DNA of 64,000 nucleotides from Henricia sp. BOLD:AAB3569 (GCA_037783545.1 JBBELK010000376.1:372001-436000); one strand, 5' to 3'; positions 1-11,285 are shown, numbered from the stretch's first letter. The notes: generated from the letters alone by a model not told the origin. Program-made: numbers and translations.

Positions 1-2878
1 CGACTCATGAGCAACTGCGCCGGTGAGAGGTCACAGCTCGCGAGTGGGGTCGTACGATAGTCAAGCAGTGCGAGGTGTTTATCTGGACATTTCCTCCACA
101 GCCGCTTCACTGTTTGAACAGCACGCTCAGCTTCCCCGTTAGACTGAGGGTAATGGGGTGAAGAAGTGACGTGAGTGATCTGGTAGTTTTTGCAGAAACT
201 GTCAAATGCGATGGATGAGTATTGTGGGCCATTGTCAGTGCGCAACTTCTCAGGTATGCCATGCCGACTGAACTGCGACTTTAAGGCATCAATGACTGTT
301 GCGCTGGTTGTGTCTGTGAGCTTGTCGACTTCAATAAATTTGGAGTAGTAGTCGACGGTTAATAGGTACTGCTGACCTTCAAGCTCGAACATGTCAGATC
401 CTAGTTCAATCCAAGGAAGATCAGGCACCTTTGTGGGCTTAAGTGTCTCAGCAGGTTGTCGGTTCTGGTACGTGTTACAGGCTTTGCAGCCTTCGACCAG
501 TTCCTCTACTTGTCGGGTCATTCCAGGCCAAAACGGGGCTTCCCTTGCTCTCTGTTTGCACTTCACAATGCCCAGGTGCGACTCATGGACTAAGGCAAGC
601 ATGTCGTGTCTCATGCTCGTGGGCACAACGACTTTCATCCCCTTGTATATAATGCCATCAGAGACCGCAAGCTCATCTCTGGCGTTCCAGTACTCGCGCA
701 CAGAGTGTGGCGCCTCTTGCTTTGTGTCGGGCCAGCCTTTCAGAATGACTGCGTGTAGCTCATTTAGCTCTTCTGCAGTTTTCTTCTGGAACTCTGCATA
801 TCGGGTTGGCGTCACTGAAATGTAGTCCACCATGTTGACGAAGACTGGTTTGAAATCTGGTTCTGCATCAGGTAGGTTTGCTCTACTCAACAGGTCTCCG
901 ATCGGGATCTCTTTGCCAGGTTTGTATGTCACTTGCAGATCATATGGCTGAAGCCTCAGGAGCATAGACTGGAGTCTCATGGGAGCCGAAAGGAGGGGTT
1001 TGGAGCAGATAGCTTGCAACGGTTTGTGGTCACTTTCAACGGTTACACTTTTTCCGAAGATGTAGTGATGGAATTTTCTGCATGCATGGACAACTGCAAG
1101 CATTTCTTTTTCTATCTGCGCATACCTGGTTTCTGTGGGAGTTAGGGCTCTAGATGTGTAGGCAACTGGTTTGCCAATCTGAAGGAGAACTCCACCCAAG
1201 GCATAGCTACTGGCATCACATTGTACTGTTGTCTCTTTTCTTACGTCATAGTACGCCAGCACTGGTGCTAAGGTACAAAGCTCCTTGAGCCTGTCAAAGC
1301 TTTCCTGTTGTGGCTTGTCCCAGTGAAATGTCACATCTTTCTTCATCATTTGGCGGAGTGGCTGGTCAACTTCACTTAGGTTTGGAATGAACTTCGCCAA
1401 ATACTGGATGCAACCAAGAAATCTCCGTACATCATCCTTGGTCTGTGGCTCAGGCATCTCTCTCATTGCTTTGACCTTATCGGGGTCTGGCTTTAGTCCG
1501 CTGGCTGTCACAAGGTGACCGACGTACTTGACTTGTGTTTTCTTTATTTGACACTTGTCAAAGTTCAGCTTGAGGTTCCATTGGGTTGTCCGATCAACGA
1601 CGGCCCTCATGACTTCGTCGTGATGCTTTGCGGTCTTTCCTGCAATGAGGATGTCATCCATGATGGCGCGTGCTCCATCTATGCCCTCTAGCATAGTGTC
1701 CATAATGCGTTGGTATATTTCCGGTGCACTTTTGATGCCAAATGGAAGACGTAGCCATCTAAAACGCCCAATTGGTGTATTGAACGTTGTGAGCAGACTC
1801 GACTCATAATCAAGCTCAATTTGCAGAAAGCCAGACTTGGCATCTATGACGGAGAAAACCTTTGCCTCTTGCAAGGATGCCACAACTCCCTCAACTGACG
1901 GGATGGGGTAATGTTCTCGACGAATCGCTTTGTTGAGATCCTTGGGTCAGAACATATCCTCACTTTCTCTTTCTTTACCACTACTACCATGGAGCTTACC
2001 CAGTCTGTGGGCACAGTGACTTTTACAATGTGTTTGTCACGCTCCATCTCGTGTAGCTTGTCAATTATTTTTGGCATAAGTGCTTGTGGTTGGCGTCTGG
2101 GACCATGCACTACTGGCTTTGCTGAGGGGTCAATCTTCAGGGAATATTTTCCTGGTAGGGTGCCAGTGGTCTTTGTAAGCTCTGGGTATTGCTCAAGCCC
2201 ATAGACTCTGTCGATCAGTCGAAGCTGTTTACTAGCGTCTCCGCTGAGGAGTAACGGCTTTTGCTCTGCCTGTATGACGTAGTATGGCACATCGATGCAC
2301 ACATTTTTGTGACAAGTGGGCAGTATGGTGCGTCCTTCGACTTTTAGCCTATTGCTTGAGTATGACTCAAACTTGCGATCAGTTGGGCTTAGCTCTTTGG
2401 CTATCCCGAGTTGTTGGTAAATATGGAGAGGCATGATTGATTGCGCTGCTCCGGTGTCAATTTGCACTTCAATCTTTTCGTTGTTGATCCAGACTTTCTC
2501 ATACCACTCCTTTGATGCGGAGGAATCTTCAAGTGCACTGACAAGGTGTGTGTATTCTTCCTCTGAAGAGAAATCATCACTTTCTGATGTGCCTTGAGCA
2601 GCGGCATTTTCCACCCTGTGTGCTGCAATGCGTTTTCTGCACACAGACGCGAAATGATTTGGCTTTTTGCAGAAGTCACACGTTTGGTTTTCTGCAGGGC
2701 ATTTCTTGTGGTCTGCTTCATAGCCACATTTGTGGCACTTTTTCTCAGTGCTCGGTTTTGCCCAGACTCTGCTGCGTGTGTGTGGTTTGCTAGCACCTCT
2801 AGGTTGTTGTGCTTTTCGCTGGGGGTATGACTTGGTGCGATGACTTTTTTTGGGAGCGGTAAGGTGACCGTATGGCAT
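1..2878 (-). pseudogene. pol: gypsy pol, frameshifted and cut by the window edge
   Basis: The frame that opens at 2878 encodes CCHC zinc knuckles (CX2CX4HX4C), an aspartic protease with DTGA, and the start of reverse transcriptase. It is broken by a run of three Gs at 1944-1946 where copy 2 has four (62912-62915). Downstream of the break the RT, RNase H and integrase frame continues to base 1. At least one intact pol therefore exists in the same neighbourhood (60467-63847) while this one is dead after the protease. The frame overlaps the gag frame by 80 nt (see gag). No other lesion is obvious in the part visible here. Confidence 0.9.
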
Positions 2879-3437
2879 TGACTTTATGGTCTTCCTCCCT
2901 GTTTATCTCTTTCAGGCTCTCTTGAGATGTCTCGTAATTTTGGCCAATCTTAACAGCTGTGGAAAGTGTCAGCTCATCCCCTTTCTCGAGACATTTCTCT
3001 TGAACTGCATGATTGAGTGCGCGAAGAACAATGGCATCTCGAATCATGCGCTCTTCGTCGTCGTAACCACAGTCTTTGACTAACAGCCGCAAATCGGTGA
3101 CGAAACTGTCAAATTTCTCTGTTTCAAGCTGCTTTCGTCTGTTGAAGTTGATAGTGGCACGAATCTGGTTTTTTCGTGGAGCCACATACTGCTCAAATTT
3201 TGCATATACCGCTTCTAAGTGGTTGCGTTCATCTGGCGCGGCCCATTCGAAGGTTGTATAAACTTCTCTGCCTTTATCTCCAACATAGGTCATTAAGTAG
3301 TTGACCTGTTCGACTTCCGACTTGCTCGCCAGAGGCCCTTTGAATGTGAAAATGCAGTGCTGTTTGAACCGCTTCCATTCTTTAGGCAGATCAGATGCGC
3401 ACCAGTTCATGGCAGGTTTTTCTGTCGATTTTGACAT
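2799..3437 (-). CDS. gag: gypsy Gag (capsid) protein
   Basis: This 212-aa frame begins at an ATG at 3437, about 416 nt inside the 5' LTR. It looks like a Ty3/gypsy capsid: a helical stretch around W22-F31, a central segment with FEQY and RNQI, and a charged C-terminus. It lacks zinc knuckles; these lie in the next frame, at the start of pol. The two frames overlap at 2799-2878. Pol is +1 relative to gag, and a run of seven As (T run at 2845-2851 on the + strand) lies in the overlap, so pol is probably made by ribosomal frameshifting. The shift mechanism is inferred. Gag would form the particle that packages element RNA. Confidence 0.75.
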   Translation of the reverse strand: MSKSTEKPAMNWCASDLPKEWKRFKQHCIFTFKGPLASKSEVEQVNYLMTYVGDKGREVYTTFEWAAPDERNHLEAVYAKFEQYVAPRKNQIRATINFNRRKQLETEKFDSFVTDLRLLVKDCGYDDEERMIRDAIVLRALNHAVQEKCLEKGDELTLSTAVKIGQNYETSQESLKEINREEDHKVNAIRSPYRSQKKSSHQVIPPAKSTTT

Positions 3438-3837
3438 GTCCGCTCTAGGCCTCCGTAGTTTTATTTTTGAGCGAAGGGAGAGTGGCGTGCGTGAAAACGA
3501 AAGTAATAAACACTCTAGCAGTATGACGAATATCAGTGTACGTGTTCCACTTGATGGAATTCACAGTCTAAATGTCATTTTCCTTCAAGAAACAGTCTTA
3601 CGAAGGCTCGTTGCACTGTAACTGATGTGGATAATGCAGTTTATCACGAAACTGATGCAGCAGTAAAACTGCGACGAGCGCAAGTGGTGCAATCGACACG
3701 TAAAGTTCGACGTTTTATTGTGGGTTTAATCAACTGTTCGTGTTACTCACTTCGTCGGTGTGTTTACGGACGTTGTCTCTCACTGCCAGACGTATTTTGG
3801 GTGACTGCTTCTCCCTTTGTTAGTAACTTTGGGATCC

Positions 3838-3853
3838 TTAACTTCTGACACCA
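3838..3853 (-). promoter_or_regulatory. gypsy primer-binding site
   Basis: Directly inside the 5' LTR the element strand reads TGGTGTCAGAAG. Its first nine bases are complementary to the CTGACACCA 3' end typical of animal tRNA-Leu, which suggests Leu-tRNA priming of minus-strand DNA synthesis. The tRNA identity comes from general knowledge and was not matched to a gene in the window. Confidence 0.6.
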
Positions 3854-3965
3854 TGTAATGTACTCATAGACTCAGCGAGTGGGTTGTGAAACAGTAACGT
3901 TTATTACACACGTCATGCGAACGTAACTAGTAAAGTACGGTGGCTTAAAAGCACCATATGTGACA
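3854..3965 (-). repeat. 5' LTR of gypsy copy 1 (112 bp)
   Basis: A 112-bp repeat with TG...CA ends, matching 60038-60149. This is very short for an LTR. On the element strand it starts TGTCACATATGG and ends GTACATTACA. Confidence 0.85.
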
Positions 3966-4007
3966 AAGACCATCTTTACAGCTGCGCTCTTTGTGCCAAC
4001 CCAAAGG
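3966..4007 (-). repeat. fragment of 7SL/tRNA array spacer
   Basis: A 42-bp piece of the array spacer, in the orientation of the minus arrays, trapped between the gypsy 5' LTR and the 5' end of LINE copy 1. Confidence 0.85.
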
Positions 4008-4232
4008 TCGTGTTTTACATCGAGCTCCGGGAATCGTAAGAAAACTTCGTTTTTGAGCGTATTATGGTCACAAATTTTATATCATTGTGACCGACATTAT
4101 ACACTGACTCTGCTGGACCGCCCTCGAATTGTCAGGTTTAGTAATTTTGGTGTATTTTGTAATTAAAATATTGTATATTTCTTAGGTTTATTGCTATGGC
4201 TGACCATTAAGGTCAGCCAAGCGCAACCAGCC

Positions 4233-5874
4233 ATGCAGGGCCAGACAAGCAGTACCGCGTCTTGCTCTGCTGGCCCCATTGTTCCCGGTGACGAGCCCTT
4301 TCAAGGGGTCACCAGGAACAATGGAGTGTTTTTCCATGCGGTCGACAATGTCTCCGTTCAGGATTACATGAACTCCTTTGCAGACCAACTACCACAACAA
4401 TCTATTGTCTCCGCGTCAAGGATTTATAATGGCAGAATTGCTTTTTACTTAAGCTCGAGAACAGAAGTCATCGAGGCAGTCCACACAGGACTCGCCTACG
4501 ATGGCGGCTTTATCGAGCTTACACCACTCAATCGCCCTACTACCCGGCTAACACTCTCAAACGTATACCCAGAAATCCCGAACGGAGTCATTGCGGCCCA
4601 ACTATCATCCTTTTGCAAGGTGGTGTCGCAGATCCGTCCGATCCCCCTGGGAATTAAAAACAAGAAACAATTAAACATAATGAGCTTCCGACGACAGGTC
4701 CAGATCCTTCTTAATCCTAACATTAATCCCCCCGACCACATAAATTTTACATTTTCTGGAGCCAACTATCGTGTTTTTCTAACAACTGAGTCGGTTTCGG
4801 TGTTTCCTCTGCCGGGAGTTCGGGCACGTAAGCAAAAACTGCAAATAACACCCTTCCAACCCTGAAAAACAACCGGACCCCACCGTAGACAATCCTCTAA
4901 ACCCACCACCCGTATTCATGCACGGAAAAAACAAAAAATCTGACCCCAAACACCCACCCAAATCGTCTAAACCCAACAATCCCATCTCTTCTGCCACCAC
5001 CCCTCCCAAAGCACCCCCACCCAAACCTCTCCGCGCGGCTGCGCCCGCCCCCGGCCCGTCTAACCACCCTGGTAGGAAAGGCGGGTCAGCCCCGGCTTGT
5101 GCCTCGGGAGCGACCGGTGCTGCCAATTCTGGCGCACCGAACTCGTCGTCCGGCTCCGTTGCCGATGGGGGTGTAACCCGCGGGGTCACAACCCCGTCCC
5201 AACCCTCCTCCTCCAGTTCAACGACAAATGAGAATGTGACAAACTTCGGCTCTCCCCCTGCTCCTCACAGAACATTTTCTGAAGTCTTGACTAAACGCAA
5301 GAACCCCCCACCCAAATCACCCCCTGTTCCCTTCAAACTGACTCCCCTCAAATCTACCTCTCCTGTTCACAAAATGGCTAAGACAGCCATGAGCCCTAGT
5401 TCGTCACAATCTCCTTCTCTCTCCCAGGCCCTCGAGGCCCAGACACCGGTTTCTTCACCCGCTCCTTCTCCTCGTGTGGCCAATGCCCCTCCCATTCCAG
5501 CACAACCCACTCCAGTCCATCCTACTCTAGCCCCACCCACCTCAGCCCCACCCACTTCAGCTCCATCAATTACCCCTGTTCCCGCCCCACCCACCTCCGC
5601 CCCCTCCACTGACACTCCTGGTCCATCTGTTTCCTCTCCCATGCCTCTCTCACAGACTTCCGTACTTTCGACTCCCGGCGGTCCGAACACCGACACCGAC
5701 TCTATGCAATGGGAGGATACTCAGGCGGAAGATGATCTGACGTCTGATATCCTCCCTACATCCCGTGGCCCCCTGTCGTCGGAAGATCTCATAAAATTTC
5801 TTGTCTTGGTGAAGGGTAAAAAAAAACAGTCCAGTTTGCAAAGAAATTCACGTCTAACATCCCTGGACTGGTAA
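4233..5874 (+). pseudogene. LINE ORF1 protein, frameshifted
   Basis: The first in-frame ATG is at 4233. The N-terminal ~190 residues form a folded region shared with copy 2, ending in a single CCHC knuckle (CX2CX4HX4C in copy 2). A long Pro/Ser/Thr-rich tail follows, rich in APPTSAPP-type repeats. In copy 1 an extra T in the run at 4795-4797 shifts the frame just before the knuckle. The remaining frame resumes and runs to 5874. ORF1 proteins of this group bind element RNA. The CCHC knuckle with a low-complexity tail fits Tx1-like rather than mammalian L1 ORF1. Confidence 0.8.
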
Positions 5875-5992
5875 AACAACTCAAACCTCTAAAAAACCAC
5901 GCCCCTATCGGTAAGCCCATTCAGAAGAGGATAGGTACACTCTTAAAATCTCTTGATCGTTAATATCACTGTCTTTTCTCATTTCCTTTAAT

Positions 5993-8900
5993 ATGGAGGT
6001 TTCTTTGCGTGTGTTTTTGGCCTGCGTCATGACATTGTCATTGCTCACTCTTAACACGGGGGGATGCCTATCCCCCATAAAAAATACTGCTCTAAAAATT
6101 TTCACTGATACCCTTGGTAATAGCCCTGATATTGTTTTCCTTCAAGAAACATATACTTTAAAAGAACAAAACTCGTGCTGGAACGTATGGTCCCACAGCC
6201 CCCACTGTTCTCCCGGGCCCACCCCCGGATCGGGAGTCACCACGCTCATAAAATCCAACAAAATTGATGTTCTCTCTCATTCTTCTATTTTCCCCGGTTA
6301 TATTCATTACACTAAATTTAAATTTCAAGATACTGTTTTTCACCTCTACAATACTTTAATTCCACAAAATAACGATACTGCTCTTAAAGCCATTCAATCC
6401 TTTGTGGACCATAGTTCCAGCTGCAGTGACAATGTCATAATAGGAGGTGATTTCAATTGTTGTCTTAATCCTCTTGTTGATCGTCTGCGTACGTTGGTTG
6501 AGCGTAGACCCAAAGTCGTCATGGCTCTCAGGGGCGCTGTCAATGCATTGTCCCTTTGTGATGCCTGGCGCAGACTGAATCCCAACAAACAAGAGTTCAC
6601 CTGGTTTCATAACTACCCAGCCTCTGTGCAGGGTGTTTATAAAGCCAGGTTAGATCGTGTTTACATTCCTTCCTCCTTATGCCCCTCGGTTAACTCTGTG
6701 TCTATTATTCCCTGTTCTCTCTCCGATCACAGTGCTGTCAGTATTGCGTTTACTTTCCCCTCTCGAATTCAAAGAGGGAGTGCTTACTGGCATTTTAATA
6801 ACTTTCTCTTAGATGATGACAACTACAAAGACATTATAAACCACTTCTGGGCTGATTGGACAATTAAAAAAGGAGACTTTCCAGATCTAGCCTCGTGGTG
6901 GGACTTTGGAAAGTCCCACATAAAGTCCATCACCCAGATGTATAGCAGTAAAATCGCTCGCCAAAAACGTCAAACACTCTTTCAACTTAACAAAAAAATA
7001 AACGATCTTCAGTCTGCGCCAGACTTCACTTTAGAAATAAGAGACGCTCTTAAGGGGCATAGGGACAATTTAAATTTTCTGTTAAAGTGTGAAGCGGAGG
7101 GCGCTCTTGTCAGATCCCGCTTCAAATTCACTAATGAAACTGACACCTGCTCCACATTCTTCTTCAACTTGGAAAAAAACAACTCTGCTTCTAAACACAT
7201 CTCTAGAATTCGTCTTGCCACTGGGCAAATCACCGATAATCCTAAAGAAATCAAAACCCATATCCATGACTTTTACCAGTCCCTCTACACTTCTACTCCA
7301 ACAGACAAGAGCGCCCTCGGCGAACTGTTAATTGGATTAAATCAACTTGACCCTGCAGACTCAGAGGACCTCGAGCGCCCTCTATCTCTGCAGGAACTCG
7401 ACCTCGCCGTCAGGGAACTTGGCAAAAACAAAACGCCCGGTCTTGACGGCCTCTCTTCAGAATTTTTTCAGTGCTTCTGGCCCACTCTCAAAAATGATTT
7501 TCTTGCCGTTCTCAACGCTTCCTTCTCCTCAGGTTCCCTTCCTCATTCCTTGAGACGTGCTGTCATCACCCTTTTGCCCAAGAAAGGTGACTTGGCCGAT
7601 ATTGCCAATTGGCGGCCCGTCTCCCTTTCAAACACTGACTACAAGATTTTTGCCAAGTTGCTTGCCGGCAGGTTAAAGCAATGCATTGGCAGCGTCGTCG
7701 GCCCCGACCAGACCTACTGTGTCCCGGGCCGATCAATATATGATAATTTAAATTTAATTCGGGATATTTTATTTTACTTTAATGCTAATGACTTGCCTTT
7801 AGCCGTGGTCAACCTTGATCAGAAGAAAGCCTTTGATAACGTTGACCACGGCTACTTGTTTAACACAATGAGGGCCATGGGCTTTGGGGATCGTTTCATC
7901 CGACACATCGACATTTTGTACGGCAGCGCCGAGAGCCTTGTTAAGGTCGGTGGCTCCCTGACCTCTCCTTTCCCATTTGAGAAAGGAATAAGGCAGGGAT
8001 GCCCGCTCTCGGGGCTGCTGTACTCAATCGCCATTGAACCACTCATCAATAAACTTAGACTAAAACTTTCTCCCTATTCGTTTCATATTCCTGATACAAA
8101 CTCATCTGTCTCTGTGTCGGCGTACGCAGACGACGTGTCTCTCTTTATCACCTCCGACGCAGGCTTTAACGTTGCTGAAGAGGTATATGACCTCTTTAGC
8201 AGCGCCTCTTCTGCATGTCTCAATACCCGGTCCCAGGGATTGTGGGTCGGATCCTGGACCGGACGGAAAGACAATCCTCTGGGTTTTTCTTGGAATAGCG
8301 AAGGACTTGCCTTTCTTGGAGTTCACCTTGGGAACACAAATAACTACATAAAACAAAACTGGATTAAATGCAAAGAAAAACTTAACAAAACTCTTAATTC
8401 CTGGTTTCACCGTCTTTACTCTCTTTCTTTCAAAGGAAAAGTTTTAATTGCTAATCAACTTGCCGCTTCAAAAATCTTCCACTGCATTGCTGTTCTTTCT
8501 CCTCCAGACAATGTTATCCGTGAACTCCAAGAAAGTCTTGTCAATTTCGTCTGGTCCCGCAAGCAGCACCACCTTAAAAAGGAACTTTTGTATCAAAAAC
8601 CTGACAATGGAGGGATGGGTCTGGCACGCCTCCAGGCATGCATTATGACATTTCGACTTCGCACTATACAACGTTTTCTCGACCTCTCCCCCCATCCCAG
8701 TTTCCTACTCTTCCGCCATTTCTTAAGACAGTACAAGAAACTGGGTTATGATTTCCAACTTTTTCACTTCAACACTGATCCGAAATTCCACTCTCGCCTT
8801 CCCTGCTTCTACAGTGACATACTGCCTGCCTGGACGGCGTCCGGGGATCGATTGGAAACGCGACCTGACAATATCAACCACGTCATTAATTTACCAATTG

Positions 8901-9871
8901 CTAGCCTACTTAATGATGCAGCTGATGGTGACGCTATGCCTCCCCTGCGGCTCAAAGCGTGCGGTATTCTTCTCGTCCGCCATCTCATCGACTTTAACAC
9001 CGCTCTCTGGATTGACGCCCGGACCTTCCATTTCCCCCTCCAAGGACTCCGCCCACCCTCGCTTCGTCTTCTTGAACAAGATCTTCACCGTGTCCATCTG
9101 TCACTACTTCAGCACTTCCCAACTGTCTTCTGCGTTAATGGATGTCGTCTTCCCGTTTCTCAACTCTGCGCTCTCCCACCATTTCCGGACACTCCCGTCA
9201 ATTTTGTCTTCTCTTCAATACAAAATGGACTCTCCGCACCATCCAAAGTCATCTACAATATCTTCAACACTTCGTCTTCTCCGTTATCTTCACACTGGCA
9301 TGAAAACGGCTTTCTGAATCCTGGAACTTCCATTCAATGGAAACTATTATATCACCTGCACTCAACAAAGAAAGAGGACGAAGTACAGTTCAAGCTTTTT
9401 CACAACATCCTTCCATCGCTTGCTGTACTAAGTCACATCATACCCGACAGATCTGCTTCCTGTGGATGGTGCGGAGAGCCGGGCTCAATCAAGCACCTAT
9501 TCATCACCTGCCCAGCAATCCAGCCAATCCTCACAACTCTTCATCAGATGCTAAGTCGCCTTCTTCCTTCTACACAACTGAACTTTGACCTCTACTGGGC
9601 CCTCATCCCGCACGCGAAGAGTCGCAGCAAGGAGACAGTTCGATTGTCGAATTCTCTCATCATCAGCTGCAAAAACACCATCTATTTTCTCTACCGTACT
9701 TCTCGCTTCGTCGACCCTCTCATCATCTGGAAACACAATCTCAAATTCAAAATTCTCAAAAATTTCTCATTTTACAAATCAATCAACAATCTCCCTCGTT
9801 TTCACCAAAAATGGTCAATTAACAACGCAATCTTTGAATACAACAACGGTATGATGACGTGGTTGATATAA
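5993..9871 (+). CDS. LINE ORF2: APE endonuclease and reverse transcriptase (intact, 1292 aa)
   Basis: Intact from the ATG at 5993 to the stop at 9871. The N-terminal apurinic-type endonuclease shows N21, QET with E52, GGDFN (D153, N155) and SDH (D245, H246). The central reverse transcriptase shows LDQKKAFDNVDH (D609), GIRQGCPLSG and YADD (711-714). A C-terminal knuckle is C1157-X2-C1160-X7-H1168-X4-C1173, as in L1/Tx1 ORF2. The protein nicks target DNA and copies element RNA from the nick. All catalytic residues I can check are present, so this ORF may still be functional although its own ORF1 and 3' end are damaged. Clade placement as Tx1-like is from overall pattern and has not been tested with a tree. 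Confidence 0.9.
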   Translation: MEVSLRVFLACVMTLSLLTLNTGGCLSPIKNTALKIFTDTLGNSPDIVFLQETYTLKEQNSCWNVWSHSPHCSPGPTPGSGVTTLIKSNKIDVLSHSSIFPGYIHYTKFKFQDTVFHLYNTLIPQNNDTALKAIQSFVDHSSSCSDNVIIGGDFNCCLNPLVDRLRTLVERRPKVVMALRGAVNALSLCDAWRRLNPNKQEFTWFHNYPASVQGVYKARLDRVYIPSSLCPSVNSVSIIPCSLSDHSAVSIAFTFPSRIQRGSAYWHFNNFLLDDDNYKDIINHFWADWTIKKGDFPDLASWWDFGKSHIKSITQMYSSKIARQKRQTLFQLNKKINDLQSAPDFTLEIRDALKGHRDNLNFLLKCEAEGALVRSRFKFTNETDTCSTFFFNLEKNNSASKHISRIRLATGQITDNPKEIKTHIHDFYQSLYTSTPTDKSALGELLIGLNQLDPADSEDLERPLSLQELDLAVRELGKNKTPGLDGLSSEFFQCFWPTLKNDFLAVLNASFSSGSLPHSLRRAVITLLPKKGDLADIANWRPVSLSNTDYKIFAKLLAGRLKQCIGSVVGPDQTYCVPGRSIYDNLNLIRDILFYFNANDLPLAVVNLDQKKAFDNVDHGYLFNTMRAMGFGDRFIRHIDILYGSAESLVKVGGSLTSPFPFEKGIRQGCPLSGLLYSIAIEPLINKLRLKLSPYSFHIPDTNSSVSVSAYADDVSLFITSDAGFNVAEEVYDLFSSASSACLNTRSQGLWVGSWTGRKDNPLGFSWNSEGLAFLGVHLGNTNNYIKQNWIKCKEKLNKTLNSWFHRLYSLSFKGKVLIANQLAASKIFHCIAVLSPPDNVIRELQESLVNFVWSRKQHHLKKELLYQKPDNGGMGLARLQACIMTFRLRTIQRFLDLSPHPSFLLFRHFLRQYKKLGYDFQLFHFNTDPKFHSRLPCFYSDILPAWTASGDRLETRPDNINHVINLPIASLLNDAADGDAMPPLRLKACGILLVRHLIDFNTALWIDARTFHFPLQGLRPPSLRLLEQDLHRVHLSLLQHFPTVFCVNGCRLPVSQLCALPPFPDTPVNFVFSSIQNGLSAPSKVIYNIFNTSSSPLSSHWHENGFLNPGTSIQWKLLYHLHSTKKEDEVQFKLFHNILPSLAVLSHIIPDRSASCGWCGEPGSIKHLFITCPAIQPILTTLHQMLSRLLPSTQLNFDLYWALIPHAKSRSKETVRLSNSLIISCKNTIYFLYRTSRFVDPLIIWKHNLKFKILKNFSFYKSINNLPRFHQKWSINNAIFEYNNGMMTWLI

Positions 9872-10881
9872 CTTTCATATTTCCCTGTGACTCTTCTTCG
9901 GCTCGTCTCCCGGAGCGTTTGCTCGCTTTTAGCGAGACAGGCTGTATGCCACGCTTTCCGGGTTTCGAGCCATTCTGTCTTTTTTTTTCATTTCCCCCCC
10001 TTTTTTGTCCTGGGATTTTGCGTCGGCTCTTTTGCCCCTGGATCGGCTGCTCGACTTGTCGAGACATGGTGTATACCTCCGGTCTGGATGTGGGTTTGCT
10101 GGCGTAAATATTCTTGCTGGTGTCTAGATCGGCTGCTCGGCTTTTGTCGAGACATGGCAGTGGCCTCCGATCTGGGCACCGGCGTCCGCCCCAACCCCCG
10201 CTCTTTATTTTGTCTTTTTGTCTTTCTTTTTATGTTGCGTCGGCTTGCCCGTCCCTCCGGTGTGGGGGCGGGCTTGCTGACGTGAATCTCCTTGCTAGTG
10301 TCCGGATCGGCTGCTCGGCTTTTGTCGAGACATGGCGTAGCCTCCGGTCCGGGCATTGGTGATCCCCTCTCAGTCTTCACTCATGTTTCTCTTCTGTTTT
10401 CTTTCTTCTTGTTTTTGTCTAATCCAATCTAAGTGACAACAACACGTCCCTCCTCCTACCCCCGTGGACGGAGGTCGCCACTTGCGGGCGCATTGCGCCC
10501 GCATGCTGTGGTTGGCGGCCCCTGGCCTTCCCCACCCATTCCTCCCCGGATGGGTACCCCCTTTTTTTTCTTCTCTCCTTCTTTCTCTGTGTTGTTGTCA
10601 AGAATGTATCGTCTTTTTTCTTCTTTGTAAGTGGAGCGCCACTTGTGTATGTTTAAATACGCCTTTGTTTCATGATTTAACATGTATTATGAACTATTTT
10701 GTTTTGTTGATCAGTTATTTTCTTATTTGTTTAAAAGTATATTCAAGTAACATAGTTTCCTATTTACTATCCCTAATGAGACCTACAATGTGTTCAACTT
10801 ATTATGTTACTTTACTAAATACCAAATCAATGATTCTGTTCACTAATATATCTATGTACTTATTTTGACTTAGATTTTGCA
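9872..10881 (+). repeat. LINE 3' UTR with three copies of a hairpin-like repeat
   Basis: Noncoding. The motif GATCGGCTGCTCG...TTGTCGAGACATGG recurs at about 10041, 10127 and 10305. The same region is present in copy 2 (about 30117-31300 on the other strand), followed there by AT-rich sequence and a poly(A). Such 3' repeats may be the RT recognition structure; this is inference. Confidence 0.7.
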
Positions 10882-11107
10882 TCTATGTGGGTTTGTTTCT
10901 ACTGTGACGATCGGGTGTCCACGCTGAGCTCGGCATCGGCATGGTCAATCTGGCGAAGGCCGGGGTGACCAGGTTTGACTGAGGAGGGGCGAACCGGTCC
11001 AGGGCGGAAACGCAGCAGACAAAAGTCCCCGTGTGGATCAGCAGCGGGACCGCACTCGAGAACAGTAGTCTACTCGCAACCCAGACAATAAGGTGAGACC
11101 CAACTCT
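10882..11107 (+). pseudogene. 7SL: 7SL (SRP) RNA, 5'-truncated
   Basis: Lacks about the first 75 nt. It starts in the 5' half at TCTATGTGGG and keeps the whole S domain and 3' end, followed by T-runs. The truncation point is the junction with LINE copy 1. Without the 5' Alu-domain half it cannot be a functional SRP RNA. Confidence 0.9.
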
Positions 11108-11183
11108 TTTGTTTTTTTCGTTCTCTCTGAAACAGGAGCGAATACTTCCCAACGAGGCCGCCTTTGGGTTGGCACAAAGAGCG
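11108..11183 (+). repeat. array spacer remnant
   Basis: Spacer downstream of the truncated 7SL, matching other units as far as GGCACAAAGAGCG. The homology then stops and unrelated AT-rich DNA begins (11184-11275, nothing recognised). Confidence 0.8.
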
Positions 11184-11285
11184 AATTTAATTTCGTTTGT
11201 TGTAAAATTTCATTGGAAATTTGCAAACCTTGCGGACTTCAGACCGTGTACGTGTCATGGAAATAAAGATTCAAAAAATTCGAAC

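Larger units (their letters stand above)
1..3965 (-). mobile_element. Ty3/gypsy LTR retrotransposon, copy 1 (5' part; 3' end outside window)
   Basis: The element reads right to left: 5' LTR (3854-3965), primer-binding site, leader, gag (3437-2799) and pol (2878 to beyond base 1). It is nearly identical to the copy at 60038-64000, offset by 60,968 bp. Its outer flank, aagac at 3966-3970, belongs to the 7SL/tRNA array spacer and matches the aagac just outside the 3' LTR of copy 2 at 60033-60037. This suggests a 5-bp target duplication at one spacer position. Pol carries a frameshift, so this copy is not autonomous. Confidence 0.9.
4008..10881 (+). mobile_element. L1/Tx1-like non-LTR retrotransposon, copy 1
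   Basis: A two-ORF LINE: 5' UTR (4008-4232), ORF1 (frameshifted), ORF2 (intact) and a GC-rich 3' UTR with internal repeats. The 5' junction follows the spacer text CAACCCAAAGG, the same base as in copy 2 (37096/37097). Compared with copy 2 the last ~102 bp and poly(A) are missing. Instead the element abuts the middle of a 7SL gene in the opposite array orientation at 10881/10882. The protein-level difference between the two copies' ORF2 is about 1 percent. Confidence 0.9.
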
